Shown here: positions 11,324 to 23,059 of the stretch, in pieces | How the letters are laid out: every line of letters begins with the position of its first letter | Numbering within the stretch: the stretch's first letter is position 1 | DNA from: Omphalotus guepiniiformis | Taxonomy: Eukaryota > Basidiomycota > Agaricomycetes > Agaricales > Omphalotaceae | DNA: 64,000 nt | Assembly: GCA_028554645.1 (NCBI GenBank) | Contig: JAQOOI010000055.1 | Location: 124,001 to 188,000, forward strand | Reading direction: 5' to 3' | Made by a program: the position numbers and the translations under genes | The notes under the pieces: model-generated | What the model was told of the DNA's origin: nothing | The model's database searches: none | What the model saw: only the letters and a program-made list of their open reading frames with translations

Positions 11324-13098
11324 TTACACGGCAATTGGGCACCACTTCGAGAAAATCAACTCAGGATCGTACTTCCGCTTCAATTCCTGAAGTCTAGAGT
11401 AGTTCGCACCGAACAAATTGTCTGCGCTCGTGCGGCTCCCGGATTTTAACTGAGAGGGATCTTCCGTGACTAGACAGAAAGAAAATCAATCATAATGAAA
11501 CACAGATGGTGAATGAAAGCTTACTATAATTCCCATATCCAGTGTTGGTAGCGGCATCGAGTGTCTTTTCTGACTTGAGGATAATGTCGATAGCCTCGCC
11601 AATTGATTGACGGACGACGGGTAATTTATCGGAGGAGCCGTCCCAGGAAGCGAAACAAACACAGCTGACGCGAGACCCCCGGATGTGACATGACTCTTCA
11701 GGAGGAACGCTGAGAACCTTTGCTGTCGGGAGGTATTCGAAAATGAACGACACGCTGAGGTCAAGCTCCTTTGAAACTTTCATGATGTTATCCATGAGTT
11801 CATCTGCTACCTCTACTATGGGTTCTGAGACGAAGACACCCTTCATGTAGTAGTTCTTGCCGTGCGGCACGCCTTGGTTCTACAAGGAAGGTATTAAGAC
11901 ATGATCATACTGAAACGAGTGTGATGTACCTGAAGTGTGTTCAGTACTTCGTATGGCACCTCCTTGACCAGGTCGAGGAATGGGCCTGGGCCAAGATGTC
12001 AACGGATTAACATTCACAGAACGACGCTGCACATACCAATGTCGAAGAATTTCTTGAAGTGGGCACGGCCTTCCTCTTCCGAGCCATTGTAGAACATGAT
12101 CAAAATGTTCATTGCCTACAGAGGCAACAATAGCATGTAAATCAGGCGAACACCGCAACGAAAAGTTGAACGCACGTTACCGTCCGGCCCTCTAGTCAGA
12201 GCGTGGAATATAGCCTCCTTCGCTAGAAGACCTTTGGCGTACCATGCGTGAAGCTCCTTCATGAGCGCGGGAAGCGCAGTTCCAGGGAACAACGCAATGC
12301 CAGCAAACACTGTTTTCCTCTGCGGGTGAAGTTGCATGACAAATTCCGTAACAACACCAAAGTTGGATCCTGCACCCTTCAGTGCCCATAAAAGCTCTGG
12401 ATTCTCTTGCTTGTTGACTTTGAGAATCTTTCCATCTGCGGTGACGAGAGTGACCTGTTGGCGGACTCAGGTGAGCCTGCAGCTTGAGCAGAGTGAGGAA
12501 AACAGAGTACGAACCTGAACCATGTTGTCGAGGGCCAGTCCATGAGCACCTGTGAGGAACCCATACCCTCCACCAAGAATAAGACTACATAATGAGTTAG
12601 TAGGCAGCGTTGAAGGGATGAAAGCGGATATTTACCCTCCCACACCAGTCTAGAATCGGTAAGATCAAAGATCAGAATGCACCTTTGTAGAGAACAGAAC
12701 TGTGTGAACTTACGTGGTTGACAGTACCGCCCACAGTCGCTAATCCATGCTCGATGGCGGCCTTATCGACAGTGCCCCATACTGCGCCACCACCAACGTA
12801 GGCCAGCTTCTTCTCGACATCAACCTTCACATCAGCAAGGTACCGCGATAGATCTACGACAAGACCACCCTCTACAGACGATGCTCCAGATGCACTGTGT
12901 CCACCTCCACGTACAGCAATGGGAAGTTTCTCACTCTTCGCGTAGGTGATGGCGGTGGCAACGTCCTGCGGAGTCTTGACGAATGCCACAATCTTGGCAT
13001 TGCGTTCAGCATTGGCTGCCCATCGATGAAGAGCTTCTTTGTACTGTGGATGGTCGACAGTAACCCAATCGCCGGTGAAAGAAGCAGGAGCAGACATT
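11324..13098 (-). CDS. FAD-linked oxidase, BBE-like (VAO/PCMH fold)
   Basis: The ATG at 13098 opens MSAPASFTGDWVTVDHP. The PCMH domain contains AVRGGGHSASGASSVEGG, whose His is the expected covalent FAD attachment. Exon 2 is a 14-nt micro-exon (12649-12636) that supplies the TGVGG of HTGVGGLILGGGYGFLTG; without it the frame breaks. Later segments are VTLVTADGKIL, GAGSNFGVVTEF, and a substrate domain with FYNGSEEEGR. The C-terminus is NLFGANYSRLQELKRKYDPE, followed by IFSKWCPIAV and the stop at 11324; this N-Y-RL-x-LK-KYDP block is the BBE domain. The Cys that provides a second flavin bond in berberine bridge enzyme is absent, so the FAD is probably attached through His only. No secretion signal is evident. 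It is a candidate tailoring oxidase for the neighbouring terpenoid genes. Confidence 0.92.
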
Positions 13099-13163
13099 GT
13101 TATAGAGTTGGTCTGAGGATTTGTTTGAGGCGAGAGATGACCAGCATGCCTTATATATTGCAA

Positions 13164-13448
13164 TCAGTTCCACAAATTGAAGAATTCCCGTAGATTGATA
13201 TCATCTGCGGTATCCGAATTGAGAGGGTCAAACCAAGGAAGGAGCAATAGGAAATTGCGGTTTGCGGTACTTTTACCCTTGTTCTTTGTGAAGTCTTTCG
13301 TGGGCACTTCTCTATGAATGGTAAGACTGGCTGATGATGATTCATCAGATACTAATGGAATCTCGCTAGCCATAGCGAAGGAAGTGTAGAACAGGTGTAG
13401 AAGGATGCCCAGGACGTGGTCGTAAGTGTTGGTGAGTGACTGTGCCAT
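13164..13448 (-). CDS. Small uncharacterised open frame upstream of the BBE-like oxidase
   Basis: A 94-codon frame begins MAQSLTNTYDHVLGILLHLF and lies just upstream of the BBE-like gene on the same strand. It has a hydrophobic N-terminus and a charged middle, but no motif I recognise. It could be part of the oxidase 5' leader, a small hypothetical protein, or chance. Low confidence. Confidence 0.15.
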   Translation of the reverse strand: MAQSLTNTYDHVLGILLHLFYTSFAMASEIPLVSDESSSASLTIHREVPTKDFTKNKGKSTANRNFLLLLPWFDPLNSDTADDINLREFFNLWN

Positions 13449-16280
13449 ACGGCAGGCGGTAATCTTACGGTGGGCTGAACTTGGTAATTTGACTCATACA
13501 CGCTTACCTGTTAGATTGTTTACATGTAATCTGTATTACAACGTTCATCACACAGACTTTCCTCTGAATTTTACTCATACATGCTTGCCGTACCCGCCAC
13601 GCGCTAGCGCTGGCCCAATCAAGTAGCTACTACAGTTTAAGTTCGCAGAATGGGCGGTCAAGGTGTTTTCTTATCCCCGACTGTACGTGACTGGGGCCGG
13701 ACAGTGGCAGAGATATGATATCGATCCACCGCGACTTACTTTAGCGGCCCTCGAGGAGAGCTCGAAGAAGCTTAGATATCGACCTATCGACCTACCGACA
13801 CGTAAAACGGCAACAGAGAAGAACTAGAAGAAAGGAAGGGCTTTTTAACACGTACGTACGCAGCTATAAGTAAGTACTATCAATTGCGGACGTCACTGGC
13901 ATCTATGTACTTCAAATATTCACATGATGAGTTTATATTGATTGGCATCGATATCCAATCAACATCTTGTGGAGGCTTTGTTGGATGTAACACTGATATT
14001 CTACCTCAATTGCCAGTGAGCTTGTGAGAAGAAAGCACAGAGCTTCAGTAAGCTACAAGCTCACAGAACACATGTTATCCAAGTTGTGCTACGCTTAGCA
14101 TAGATCTGGGGTGCTGATTGAAACGGTGATACCTTCTGCGCCAAGGGGAAATGGGGTCGGGAAGGTATAAAGCACTGCTTATTGAAGGTACCGAGCTTTG
14201 TTATTCAGCAGCCCGAACCCAGACTTTGTAACGCATACATATGCGATCCAAGATCGGACCAAAATCGTCTATGCTCTCGAGCAGACAAAAGCGCAATGCA
14301 CAAAGAAAGATACACTACTGAGAGGCAGTCGCTTCATTGAGACTTGCCAAGGTCGAGGAGACGTATCACCTTCAAGCTCGCGGACGAACTGCTGAGGCTA
14401 ACAAAACGGCATCAGCTTCAAAACTGTCGCAGAAAAAAACATGTGCGCTGACCATCGTTCCCATTGTGACTGGAGCCTATGCCGATGGTATCAATCCTAG
14501 AGAGACTAGCAGTATGACAGCGACTCCCGCTACCCCTATCTACCCCTGGAGTAAGTGGCTGAACAGATTCCGATGAGAAACTTCGCGCTCGAGGTTCAAC
14601 ATCTGAACCAGGCGGCTGCGCTAGATTCAAATAAGCGCCTCCTGTAGTTTGATTTTCTTGTGTTTCTGGTAATGCTGTCAGCGAATGAGAGGAGAGAAGG
14701 GAAGTGAATCGGAATTGCGAACCAACCTATGAGCCTCTCGCTACTTTCTGTAGACAGTGACGGACTTTCGATACTGGGGATGTCTGCATATAGCCTGAGG
14801 CAACCTTCACCGTCTATTTCCAGCCGTATCATTGCATCAGAAGGCAATCCATGCCAATTGCTCCTCTGCTCCAAATCCTCCCCTTCGGTCTCCAAGGAAG
14901 ATTTTCGCGATTCCAACCTCAAGCTAGGGGGCTGTGATCTGCCTTTATAATCGCAACGCAGGTCGTAGCGGAAGAGCTGGCCGACAGGTACTGAAACTTG
15001 CATCGAAGGAAAGAGGATAAGAGGCGATCCTGCATTCAATATCACTGCATTTTAGGTGGTAGGGTTGACTCGGAAGCTTGGCAGCAAGTACCCTATTTTT
15101 ACGAGGGCTCACCTCATACAAAGATGTATTTGTTCCACCAAGGGCGTCCCAGACCGTCTGGAGATGAGCAGTTACATGACGAGCAGAGTTCCTTGAATGC
15201 ATTTGGTATATGATATCCCATACAAGGTACTGGTCAATGCAGGGAAGAATTCAGCATCCCCACTTTGGCAAAGGCTTGCATAGGATTGGCTCGGTATCAT
15301 GGATAAGTTTCGGTATCTGGATAATTTACAGGCCAAGTATTCGTGAAACCCACGGTGAGCGGAAATGCGGTCCTGATGTAATCATATTGACATTGTCAAG
15401 CCGGGATGGCTGCGACTAAATGCACCACCATGGCGATTCGTTCGCTCCAACTTATGCACCAGTAAGTGCGAGAGATGAAATATTGGATTGATGCTCTTCA
15501 ATTCACTGATTTGGACACGCCGGGAGGAGTTTTGCTATTCGGACCAGAGGAGAAACGTGTACACCGTGACAGTGTACTGGGAGAGCTGTAGCGCTGTTTA
15601 CGGCAGCTGTTTCGCTAGAAAAAGAACGACATTCAACCTCTCATGGACTCGGACCATTGAATACCAGCTCACCTTACTACATCTAGCTTCAAAAATTCGA
15701 GATGGTTGGGCCTTTAATCCGCCAGGCAAATAACACATCGAAGAAGCGGTTCTACGATCTAAAATCGAAACGTCGGTGGTTATATACTCTCGTCAGAGGG
15801 CGCGTGTATAATACATAGGTATACATACCTGATAGACAACTCAGCGTGACCCGAGGGCAATTTACTAGGTATTCCAAAGAAAATACCTCTGCAAGGTCGA
15901 AAAACAAGAGGGCCGTGTGCTCCAATCAATGCCGACCGGGCCGGCGAGACGCAAGGGTAGCACAAGTTGCCCATTCATATCCGAGTGAAGCAATCATGAT
16001 AGCAAGACAGTTGCGATAAGTGAAAACAGGCAAGTAGGGTACCATTGAGCAATACTTATAAGTAGCACATCGTCAATACATACTCTGCAAAGAGGTAACA
16101 AATGAAACAACAACCGTGTCACAGATGTACGTAGTTATAGTTTTACGTCAGAACAGAAAAAAAGAGAAGTATACTATAGTACGGTGAAAAGGCAAAGAAC
16201 AAATACAGACACAAGTCAAGGAATGTCATCGGTATGAGTAGCAGGGCGGAGACAGCGGGTCATCCATCTTACAGTTATGA
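13449..16280. other. Gene-poor stretch of about 2.8 kb
   Basis: No recognisable gene. It holds scattered short frames on both strands and the minus-strand fragment listed at 14596-15202. I saw no terminal repeats, reverse-transcriptase motifs or transposase motifs. The left part (13.6-14.2 kb) contains the leaders of neither gene in an obvious way. Confidence 0.35.
14596..15202 (-). CDS. Possible hypothetical gene or decayed gene fragment
   Basis: Two overlapping minus-strand frames look protein-like. One contains HLQTVWDALGGTNTSLYE and ends in a consensus donor (GAG|GTGAGC). The other contains AGSPLILFPSMQVSVPVGQL and continues FRYDLRCDYKG with a Ser-rich tail. I could not join them in frame with any consensus acceptor. 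This may be a real gene with an intron I mis-placed, or a relic carrying a frameshift. I recognise no family. Transcript data would settle it. Confidence 0.22.
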
Positions 16281-17337
16281 TCAGTCGTCGTCTTCCTCTT
16301 CGTCTCCACCACCTTCTCCACCGCTGCCACTGCCAGCCTTCTTACCACTCTGTGGAAGGAGAAAGACGTCATCGTGAGTAGTTTGAATAGCAGGCAGTAA
16401 TGAAAGTATAAATACGAACGTCGTAAGCAGCCTTTTCATCTTCTGCACGCTCCTTATCTCTGGCGGCTTGCTCAATGTAAGGCTAGGGAAAGGTTTAGTG
16501 AAACAACAAGTAAGCTAACGAACATCTACTTTACCTTCTTTTCCTCATCATCAAGCTCTTTCCATTTAGCACCAAGTAGTTTGCCGACCTCGCCTGCACA
16601 AGACATACAGCAACATTAGTGCTTCATTATTTCGGCGCATATAGTGACCAGACGTACCGAAGCCAGCGTCAGGGTTCTCAGCCTTGATTCTTTCACGCCA
16701 GTCCTGGCTGAAGAACATGTATGCGGAAAGGGCACGTTTCGGGGCCTTGGGATCCTTCTTCGACTTGCGAGGGGCTTTCTCGGCCTTCTCAGCTGCCTTT
16801 CTCTGGAAGATAAAAGTAAGGGATGAGCTCAGCGTCGGGCCAGGGTACAGATACTTGAAATGGAATGAGGTTGGTCGTCACACATGGCGACGAGCATGAT
16901 AACCCAATGCTTCAAACGACTCAAAGGGCACATAGCCAAAAGCCAGAACATTTCACGGGTCAGATGGACAAAGGAGAATCGAAAAGCAGTCGAAGTTTGA
17001 CAGAGAATGATGAATGATACGTCATCGTCGTCACGCACGATGAGCTCGAAAGGTCAAACACCGGCGCCAACGATGGATAGAGTCATTGCCATCGTCTGCT
17101 TGAGCAATGAAGCCAAAAATCGCGAAAGATAGAGGGCGTTGAACGAAAACTTCCAAACGAGGAAATGGTCTAAGTTTTTCAACATAAACCCCTTCCCAGT
17201 CAACAAGATGCTGCCAGCGCGTGCAACTGACAACATCGATGCCAAGGCAAAAGTAAAACACGCCAGAAAAGAGAAAATCGCAGGCCAAGAGTGGGAATGA
17301 AGCTGCTCACCTTGGGTTTGGTCGCTTCCTTAGGCAT
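16281..17337 (-). CDS. NHP6: HMG-box chromatin protein, NHP6-type
   Basis: Predicted 120-aa protein in five exons: 17337-17311, 16802-16658, 16593-16535, 16482-16420 and 16349-16281. A basic, lysine-rich N-terminus ([18 protein letters not shown]) leads into one HMG box: [19 protein letters not shown], then [30 protein letters not shown] and [21 protein letters not shown] minus its last residue. It ends in a Gly/Ser linker and an acidic tail (GDEEEDDD). NHP6 and HMGB proteins bind and bend DNA without sequence specificity and assist FACT and transcription. The size and single box match NHP6A/B, although the acidic tail is more HMGB-like. The first intron is 508 bp, about ten times longer than the others in this window, and could contain regulatory sequence or an unannotated RNA. 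Confidence 0.92.
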
Positions 17338-18297
17338 CTGCAAAATGTAAACCAACGCGTTGATTAGCGTACGTCGTCAACATGCCACCTCAGCACCATG
17401 AAAAGCCCATTTGACCGCGCAAATGAGGCCCAACATCAAGAATTTAGCCCAACGATGCATAGACGCGACGCGTCTCATGGCCAAACAAACAACGCGCTCA
17501 CTGCAGGAGGCGTATGCACCGGGGTGGGTGTCGACGACGACGACGAGGGGATAGAGGGCAGATCATGGGCCATTTGAGAGGCAAAGAGTATTGAGACACT
17601 CACTATATACGAATGACGAAGGGGGAAGGGGAAGAGGAATTTATGTGCAGTAAAGGGACTGGGTGTGCTATATCGCAGTGGTAGCAGAGGGGACGCCTTT
17701 GCCCTCAGACAACGACTCTGCCTATTAATTTTCGCAGGTGGGAATTTGCGCACGGACACCCGGCCCATGCCGGCCGGCTGTTGCCATTTCAAGCTCCGAC
17801 ATCAACCAACTCAATTAAACACTGGTCTGTTAGCCAGATCTCCTGATTCCTTCCGTAACCTTTCTCTGAGGCATTGCTTTTGAATTTGAGGCATTTGTGA
17901 GCCAGCGTTGGCCTTTTTTTTGCTGAAACGAGATGCGACAACATATATCCATTCCGGCGTTGAATGTACATATGGGAGAGGTCTCTCAGGTCTGCTGATT
18001 CTGATAAGCAGCGAAAATATCAAGTGATACTGTACTTTGTGCGGATTCCCGGTGAGCAAGCGACCCCACGAAGTTTCATTTCGAAGCGATGCATGGCCAA
18101 CAGTAATAACAATGGCAACATGACCAAGTCTCAGGCACTCCTGCCGACGTCAGCACTAGCAAGAGTCATACTAAAAGCACATATTGCGGACGTTAGAGAA
18201 GAAGTTGAAAATCGGGCTTGTGGCGCACCTACCCCTCAGATATATACGTTCATTGCAATCTAAGCTTAGGTCACGGATATGTATTGAGGAAGCCTAA
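17338..18297. other. Intergenic region upstream of the HMG-box gene
   Basis: About 960 bp containing the HMG-box promoter on its left side and the 3' end of the hypothetical gene on its right. There are open frames on both strands, including a proline/serine-rich minus-strand one (17792-17475), but none with a recognisable domain. Confidence 0.35.
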
Positions 18298-19511
18298 TCA
18301 ATACGTGGCACAAGGCTCGACATTTGGAGAGGAAAATTTGACCGCGTAATCCTCGATGACGCCTCTAGCATTATCCCTGAGGAACAAGCAGTTGAGGCAC
18401 ATTGATCGCATGGCGCCGGACACCCTCAGAAGTTCCACGATATCATGAAGGCTCGTCAATGATTGTATAGCGTGCACGGGTATTGTATCCGTTCCAGGGA
18501 TCGCGGAGTTCATGGCTTTGACACTGAGAGCCAGCGTACCTAGCGGACGACCACGTTGTATGGATTTGTACAGGCTGCCAATCCAAGCAGGAATTATTTG
18601 AGTAAAGCATGCAAAAAATATGGTAACCCACTTACGAAGGGAAAGATACTCCTTCTCCGCAATGTCCCCACGGCGTACCAAACAACTCGGCCGTTGGCTC
18701 GAACATCTGGGAGCAGTATCCAGAGTTCCCTTTCGAGGGTGAGACAGAACCGCGTCCGAGCCCGAACCCGATACCAGCGTGAGCATGTGCTCTTTGAACA
18801 GGAGTAGGATAGAGTAAAGGATGAGGCCAGACGGACTCCAAAGTCTCAATACGAGCCTCTCGTACGTCCTCTCTACCATTGCCTTTTCCCGCAGATACAC
18901 TTGATGCGAGACTGAATCTGCCCACACTGACACCGGCATTATTGAAACCGTACTTTGCATTGGTAGAGTGAGGGGCATCGAAGAGAATTTGGACGACAGT
19001 CGGTGTATTCACATTAAGCACAGTTGACGAAAGTCGACACCATTCGGCGTACTGGCTGAGAAGTTGGATGAGCTCAGTGAATGTTACAGTGGGAAATGGC
19101 GGACTAAGATGAGTGAACACGTAGCCTGTAAGGGTGGATTCAGATATATAGTTTGCGGAGACTGTGCATGCGAAAAACTCACCGAGGCCTGAGAAATAGT
19201 CAGAGATTTCCATATCCTGGTATTCGTGGAAAGGTATCTGAACAGTACGCACACCTCCCCCAGTATTCTGAACGTAATGAGAGTGATTGGCCAAACATGG
19301 ATCCAGTATTCCGTCATAGACGCGACTGAGATATACCCGGTGGGGATTACTTGGATGGTAGCAAAGCTCTTTTAGAAACGAGGAGACCTAAAGAATGAAC
19401 GAGACAGGCTTGTCAGCACGTTTGATGGTACTTGCAAGCTTGAGCACATACCGCGAAAGAAGTCCTAGATAATTGGGCGAACAGTTTACGCCACTCTCCT
19501 CCTAATAGCAT
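18298..19511 (-). CDS. Uncharacterised protein
   Basis: Four exons read consistently. An ATG at 19511 (MLLGGEWRKLFAQLSRTSFA) is spliced into VSSFLKELCYHPSNPHRVYL, then RVYDGILDPCLANHSHYVQN and VQIPFHEYQDMEISDYFSGL. A second intron joins GYVFTHLSPPFPTVTFTELI to a long segment with VVQILFDAPHSTNAKYGFNN. A third intron joins GVSFPS to SLYKSIQRGRPLGTLALSVK. The C-terminus has SLHDIVELLRVSGAMRSMC and stops at 18298. Introns have consensus borders, supporting a real gene of roughly 330-350 aa. I recognise no family, signal peptide or catalytic motif. An extra upstream exon cannot be excluded. Confidence 0.55.
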
Positions 19512-19891
19512 TTAAATTACTTGCACAAGTTCTACTTTTTTATCTGAAAGCCGAGAATGAGAAGTTTTCGTTTTCCAAATTCATAGCTCTTCAATGCAGG
19601 AAGGGTAGTGGTCTTAGTGCTGCATCTCGGAGGGGTCTTCAGGCGACTAGTGAAAGCCGGGTGAAAAGCTTGAAAGAAAAATTGCCGCCGGCGATTCTTG
19701 AAATACGCGACTGAAATTCTGACAGTGCTGATCTTCAAATCTTGACACTGTGCTTCCTCTTTCAAATTTTACTCTAGGCTCTGAGAATATGGAAAGAGGT
19801 AATTTCGTATTACATAAAAGCTACAGAGATATGCTACAATCATACTGTCTACTAATAAATGCTCGCTGCAGTTGCTTCTCCAGTTGCAACT
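19512..19891. other. Intergenic region
   Basis: About 380 bp between the uncharacterised gene (5' end) and the stop of the DUF1996 gene. Short frames only; it should contain the promoter of the uncharacterised gene and the 3' UTR of the DUF1996 gene. Confidence 0.35.
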
Positions 19892-21851
19892 TTAAACGTA
19901 CCGCCATAAATTCAAGCTGTTGAACATCACTAAGACCGAACAAAACCAGTGAGCTTCCTTGGACATGTACAGACTCCGCATTGCGCCCCCTGTGCGAATG
20001 CATGTGCCCACCGCCTTCTGCGCGACGTCAGAGGTTATAGCAGGGGTAGCAATTGTCCCAGAAGGTGCTTCGACCGTTCCGGTCGTCGTATACGTATAAA
20101 CCGGAGATAGAATCGGAGGCGTGACACTCGTTGTGTAGTCCTCATAACAGGGCGCCTGCACTGGATTCGCGCCGGGGAGTGTCGATAGGTTACCGATGAC
20201 TGCTTCGTCTATGGTGTTGGAAATGAAGCACGTTGAGCTCTGATTGAAGCTAAAAATGCCTTGCGCAACGCAGCAGGAAGGGTCGCCGTATGGATTGCAG
20301 TTGCACCTCTCCAAAGCATTTTGTAAGATACCTGTATCCCAGCCATTGAAAAAGTCTGAAGTGGAAATTGAGGGTAGGAAGCGAATACATTTGGTAATTA
20401 CCTACCTGCATGATATCCGTATCCTGTTGGGTCGCCATTTGCGAAGCTGAAAGACAATGAGAATTGAAATTCATCATCAAAAGATACCAGAATTACACAA
20501 ATGGTTGACTGGGGGTCATAGCCTGGGAGCGCTGATCCTCAAAGACTTGAGTAATCCAATACACCTAGCGGAAGTCAACACAGAATAAGTGGAAGAAACA
20601 GACTAAATCTATTTACCTCCATGAAAATACGCGGCAGTGTGATAGGATATCGAGGGTCACTACACGTCCCATTATCAGGACCTGTCGACAAAAAAGCAAC
20701 ATGGGATTTATGATCCGGTGAATCTGTGTTCTAGCATCTCCATCATTAGCTTTGCTTGTACTAACGGCATAACAGAGGAAGGTACTTTGCCATCCCAGCA
20801 GCTTGGAAAGTTCTGTCGCGAAAACCGAGGAAACGTTTGAACCTAGAGAACTTACATAGACAAGAAACTCACAATCTGCGAACGAATACCCGAAGGGCAG
20901 CTCTTTCGCACTGGGAGCTCATTATACCTTGTGGACGTTCCATCAAAGTCCAGACACAGGAACGTTATAGCTTGCTGAGAAAAGCTAGAAGCGTTCAGTG
21001 TTCGCAGGTTAGGGTCGCCTAGGAATATCAGTATCAGTCATGTTGCTGCCCCGATCTTGGAACGAATAGTTAAACCTGACAACATCCGAAACTGTGACAC
21101 AAGGCTTAGAAATGCAAATCTAATGGGGTCGTAGTCAAGAAAGAGTCACCCACATCATCAGGGAAAGAGGTCGTCGCATTCGGGGTATCGCTGAAGAGAT
21201 AATCTGAACGGAGTGTCAGAAACATCTTTGTGCGTCACGCAGAGTTGACTATGATCACTCACATCTATAGAGTGTCAGAATGATTCTGTGCCCAACGGGA
21301 CGAATCCGAACATTACTGCATTACCGCTAACACTCGTGAAGGAACCGTCATTCTGCCTAGAGGATGGTATCAGGAACTCAATAATCCCAAATAGACGATA
21401 GAGTAGCAGAAACGCACTGCCAATATAATTGCTATCCAATCTCTATCAGAGGCAGCAACTAATCAAGAAGGTGATCAGGGCCACATACCGGAAACCAGTA
21501 GTTGCTCTTGTCCTCCAAGATAGGTACAGAAGTACACTGGCTTTGACGCAATGCAGCCGTGGTAACGCTAAGTGCGAACCCACTTCCTCCGATAACTAAA
21601 CTCGAACACGAATCAGCACTGGCATTAGGAATAGAGGCGACGTGAGGACCTGAGTGCACATGCGTCGATACTTCGCCTGGGTTGACCACAGGATCCATTC
21701 GCTGAGTGGTCAAGACATTATCTGTTCAAGGTCAGACGTCGGATGTATAGGCAAATTCTATGCGGCTCTCACTTGCGGCCATCAGCCAATATGCAGATGT
21801 GCATCGTGCTAATTGGAGCAGTAACAGTAGAAGGACCATAGTTGGAGGCAT
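19892..21851 (-). CDS. Secreted DUF1996-domain protein
   Basis: The ATG at 21851 opens a leucine-rich signal peptide (MPPTMVLLLLLLQLARC). After the first intron the protein reads TTQRMDPVVNPGEVSTHVHS, the hallmark start of DUF1996 (R-x-DP-V-x-PG-x-x-S-x-H-x-H). It continues with GGSGFALSVTTAALRQSQC and EDKSNYWFPV. Several short exons follow between 21460 and 20320 and are hard to fix precisely. The domain end is recognisable as FFNGWDTG, ERCNCNPYGDPSCC and LPGANPVQ. The C-terminal tail is Thr/Pro-rich (VTPPILSPVYTYTTTGTVEA), probably O-glycosylated, and ends at 19892. DUF1996 proteins are common secreted fungal proteins, some fused to WSC domains. No activity is established that I can name. 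Confidence 0.85.
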
Positions 21852-23059
21852 CGGACAGGTAGTAAAAGGTTAGGCAGGCATTGCTAGAGATCATGGCCAC
21901 GAAGCAGCGGCATGGCGTTGCAACAGACGTTGACAAGCTTCATAGCTTAATTAAGAACTCGAAGATAGGCCTTTCTGATTCAAAGCGTTTCACGCAATGC
22001 AGGATGCTGAGGTGCAGCGGAGCCCCCGGACCGGGATAATGCATCCTTTAGCAAATTTGCCTTCACAGCTTTATAATCACCAGCAACCAGTTAACCATGG
22101 CCCATGGGCAGTTCTGTCTGAAAATCCTGCAAGTGTCCCGCATCGTGTCGAGTGCAGCTCAGCTGCATTGGATTCAGGGAAGAGATGGGAAAATGAGAGG
22201 TGTTTAGCCAAGTTACCCCCAATCTTCTAAATTGGGCGCGCGGCGTTCAAGCGAATGCTATCACAAATCTCCAGGCGGCTCGACGTCAGCAGCAGCAGAA
22301 CTATGGTCTTGAGACTAGGTCCTTCGGCCTCCTATTGTCGCTGAAGCACCTCTGGAAAAGCCGTAAACCGGCTCCATGCACCGAGATATATCCTTCGCGC
22401 ATCTCATGCCGCTCTCGGTCTATACAAAGTCGGATGATTGACGGACGTATACATCTGGTATACATGCGAGCATTTACCGCTCGCGGAAAGAGTTCGCTTC
22501 GCCGCGATGCTTCAAAACATCAAAGAACTGCTCGAAACATAGCTTAAAGCAAGTTTCGTGTTTCGTTGCTTGGTTCCTCCAACGTAGTTCGCACTTTCCT
22601 TCTCATTCGCCCTCGCAGCTTGGCTTACCGCTATTCTTTGTCGATAGAATCAAGATAATATTCACGCTCCGCGCATTCATTCAGGAAGAACACAAACGAA
22701 TGTACACATGCAATTCACCAATTCCACATGCATCTCGGTCACTCACGGTGCCTTGACAAAGTTGAAAAGGGCTCTAAGCATTTCAAGACCGTTCTGCTGG
22801 AGGTCAGCTTCAGCTTGCCAAGGAACGCCAAGAACGCGATAATTTTGCGAGGTATTCTCCCCCAGCCCTGTTTTTGGCGACCGTTAGCTATGCTTCCAAG
22901 GCCGCAAAGACCTAGCGATGAGGTGCCTGGAACGATTATGTCTCGTGTTACACCTGCGTCATGCAGCTCTACCTTGTCCCGATATCGAATGTTATAAATT
23001 CAGCAAATACACTTGTTTGTAGGATCTCGCACCAAAGTGTACTTTACTCAGATATCAAG
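21852..23059. promoter_or_regulatory. Divergent intergenic region, DUF1996 / AA9
   Basis: About 1.2 kb separate the divergent starts of two genes for secreted proteins. It contains short plus-strand frames (for example 21997-22230, 22200-22547 and 22728-22997) without recognisable domains. It is expected to hold both promoters; carbon-source control is likely for the LPMO but no site was assigned. Confidence 0.35.

Noticed and set aside
13449..16280. Transposon in the gene-poor gap
   Set aside because: I found no terminal inverted or direct repeats and no transposase or reverse-transcriptase motifs by eye.
16281..17337. HMG-box gene as a mating-type (MAT) transcription factor
   Set aside because: The box, basic N-terminus and acidic tail are NHP6/HMGB-type; no pheromone receptor, pheromone precursor or homeodomain gene is nearby.
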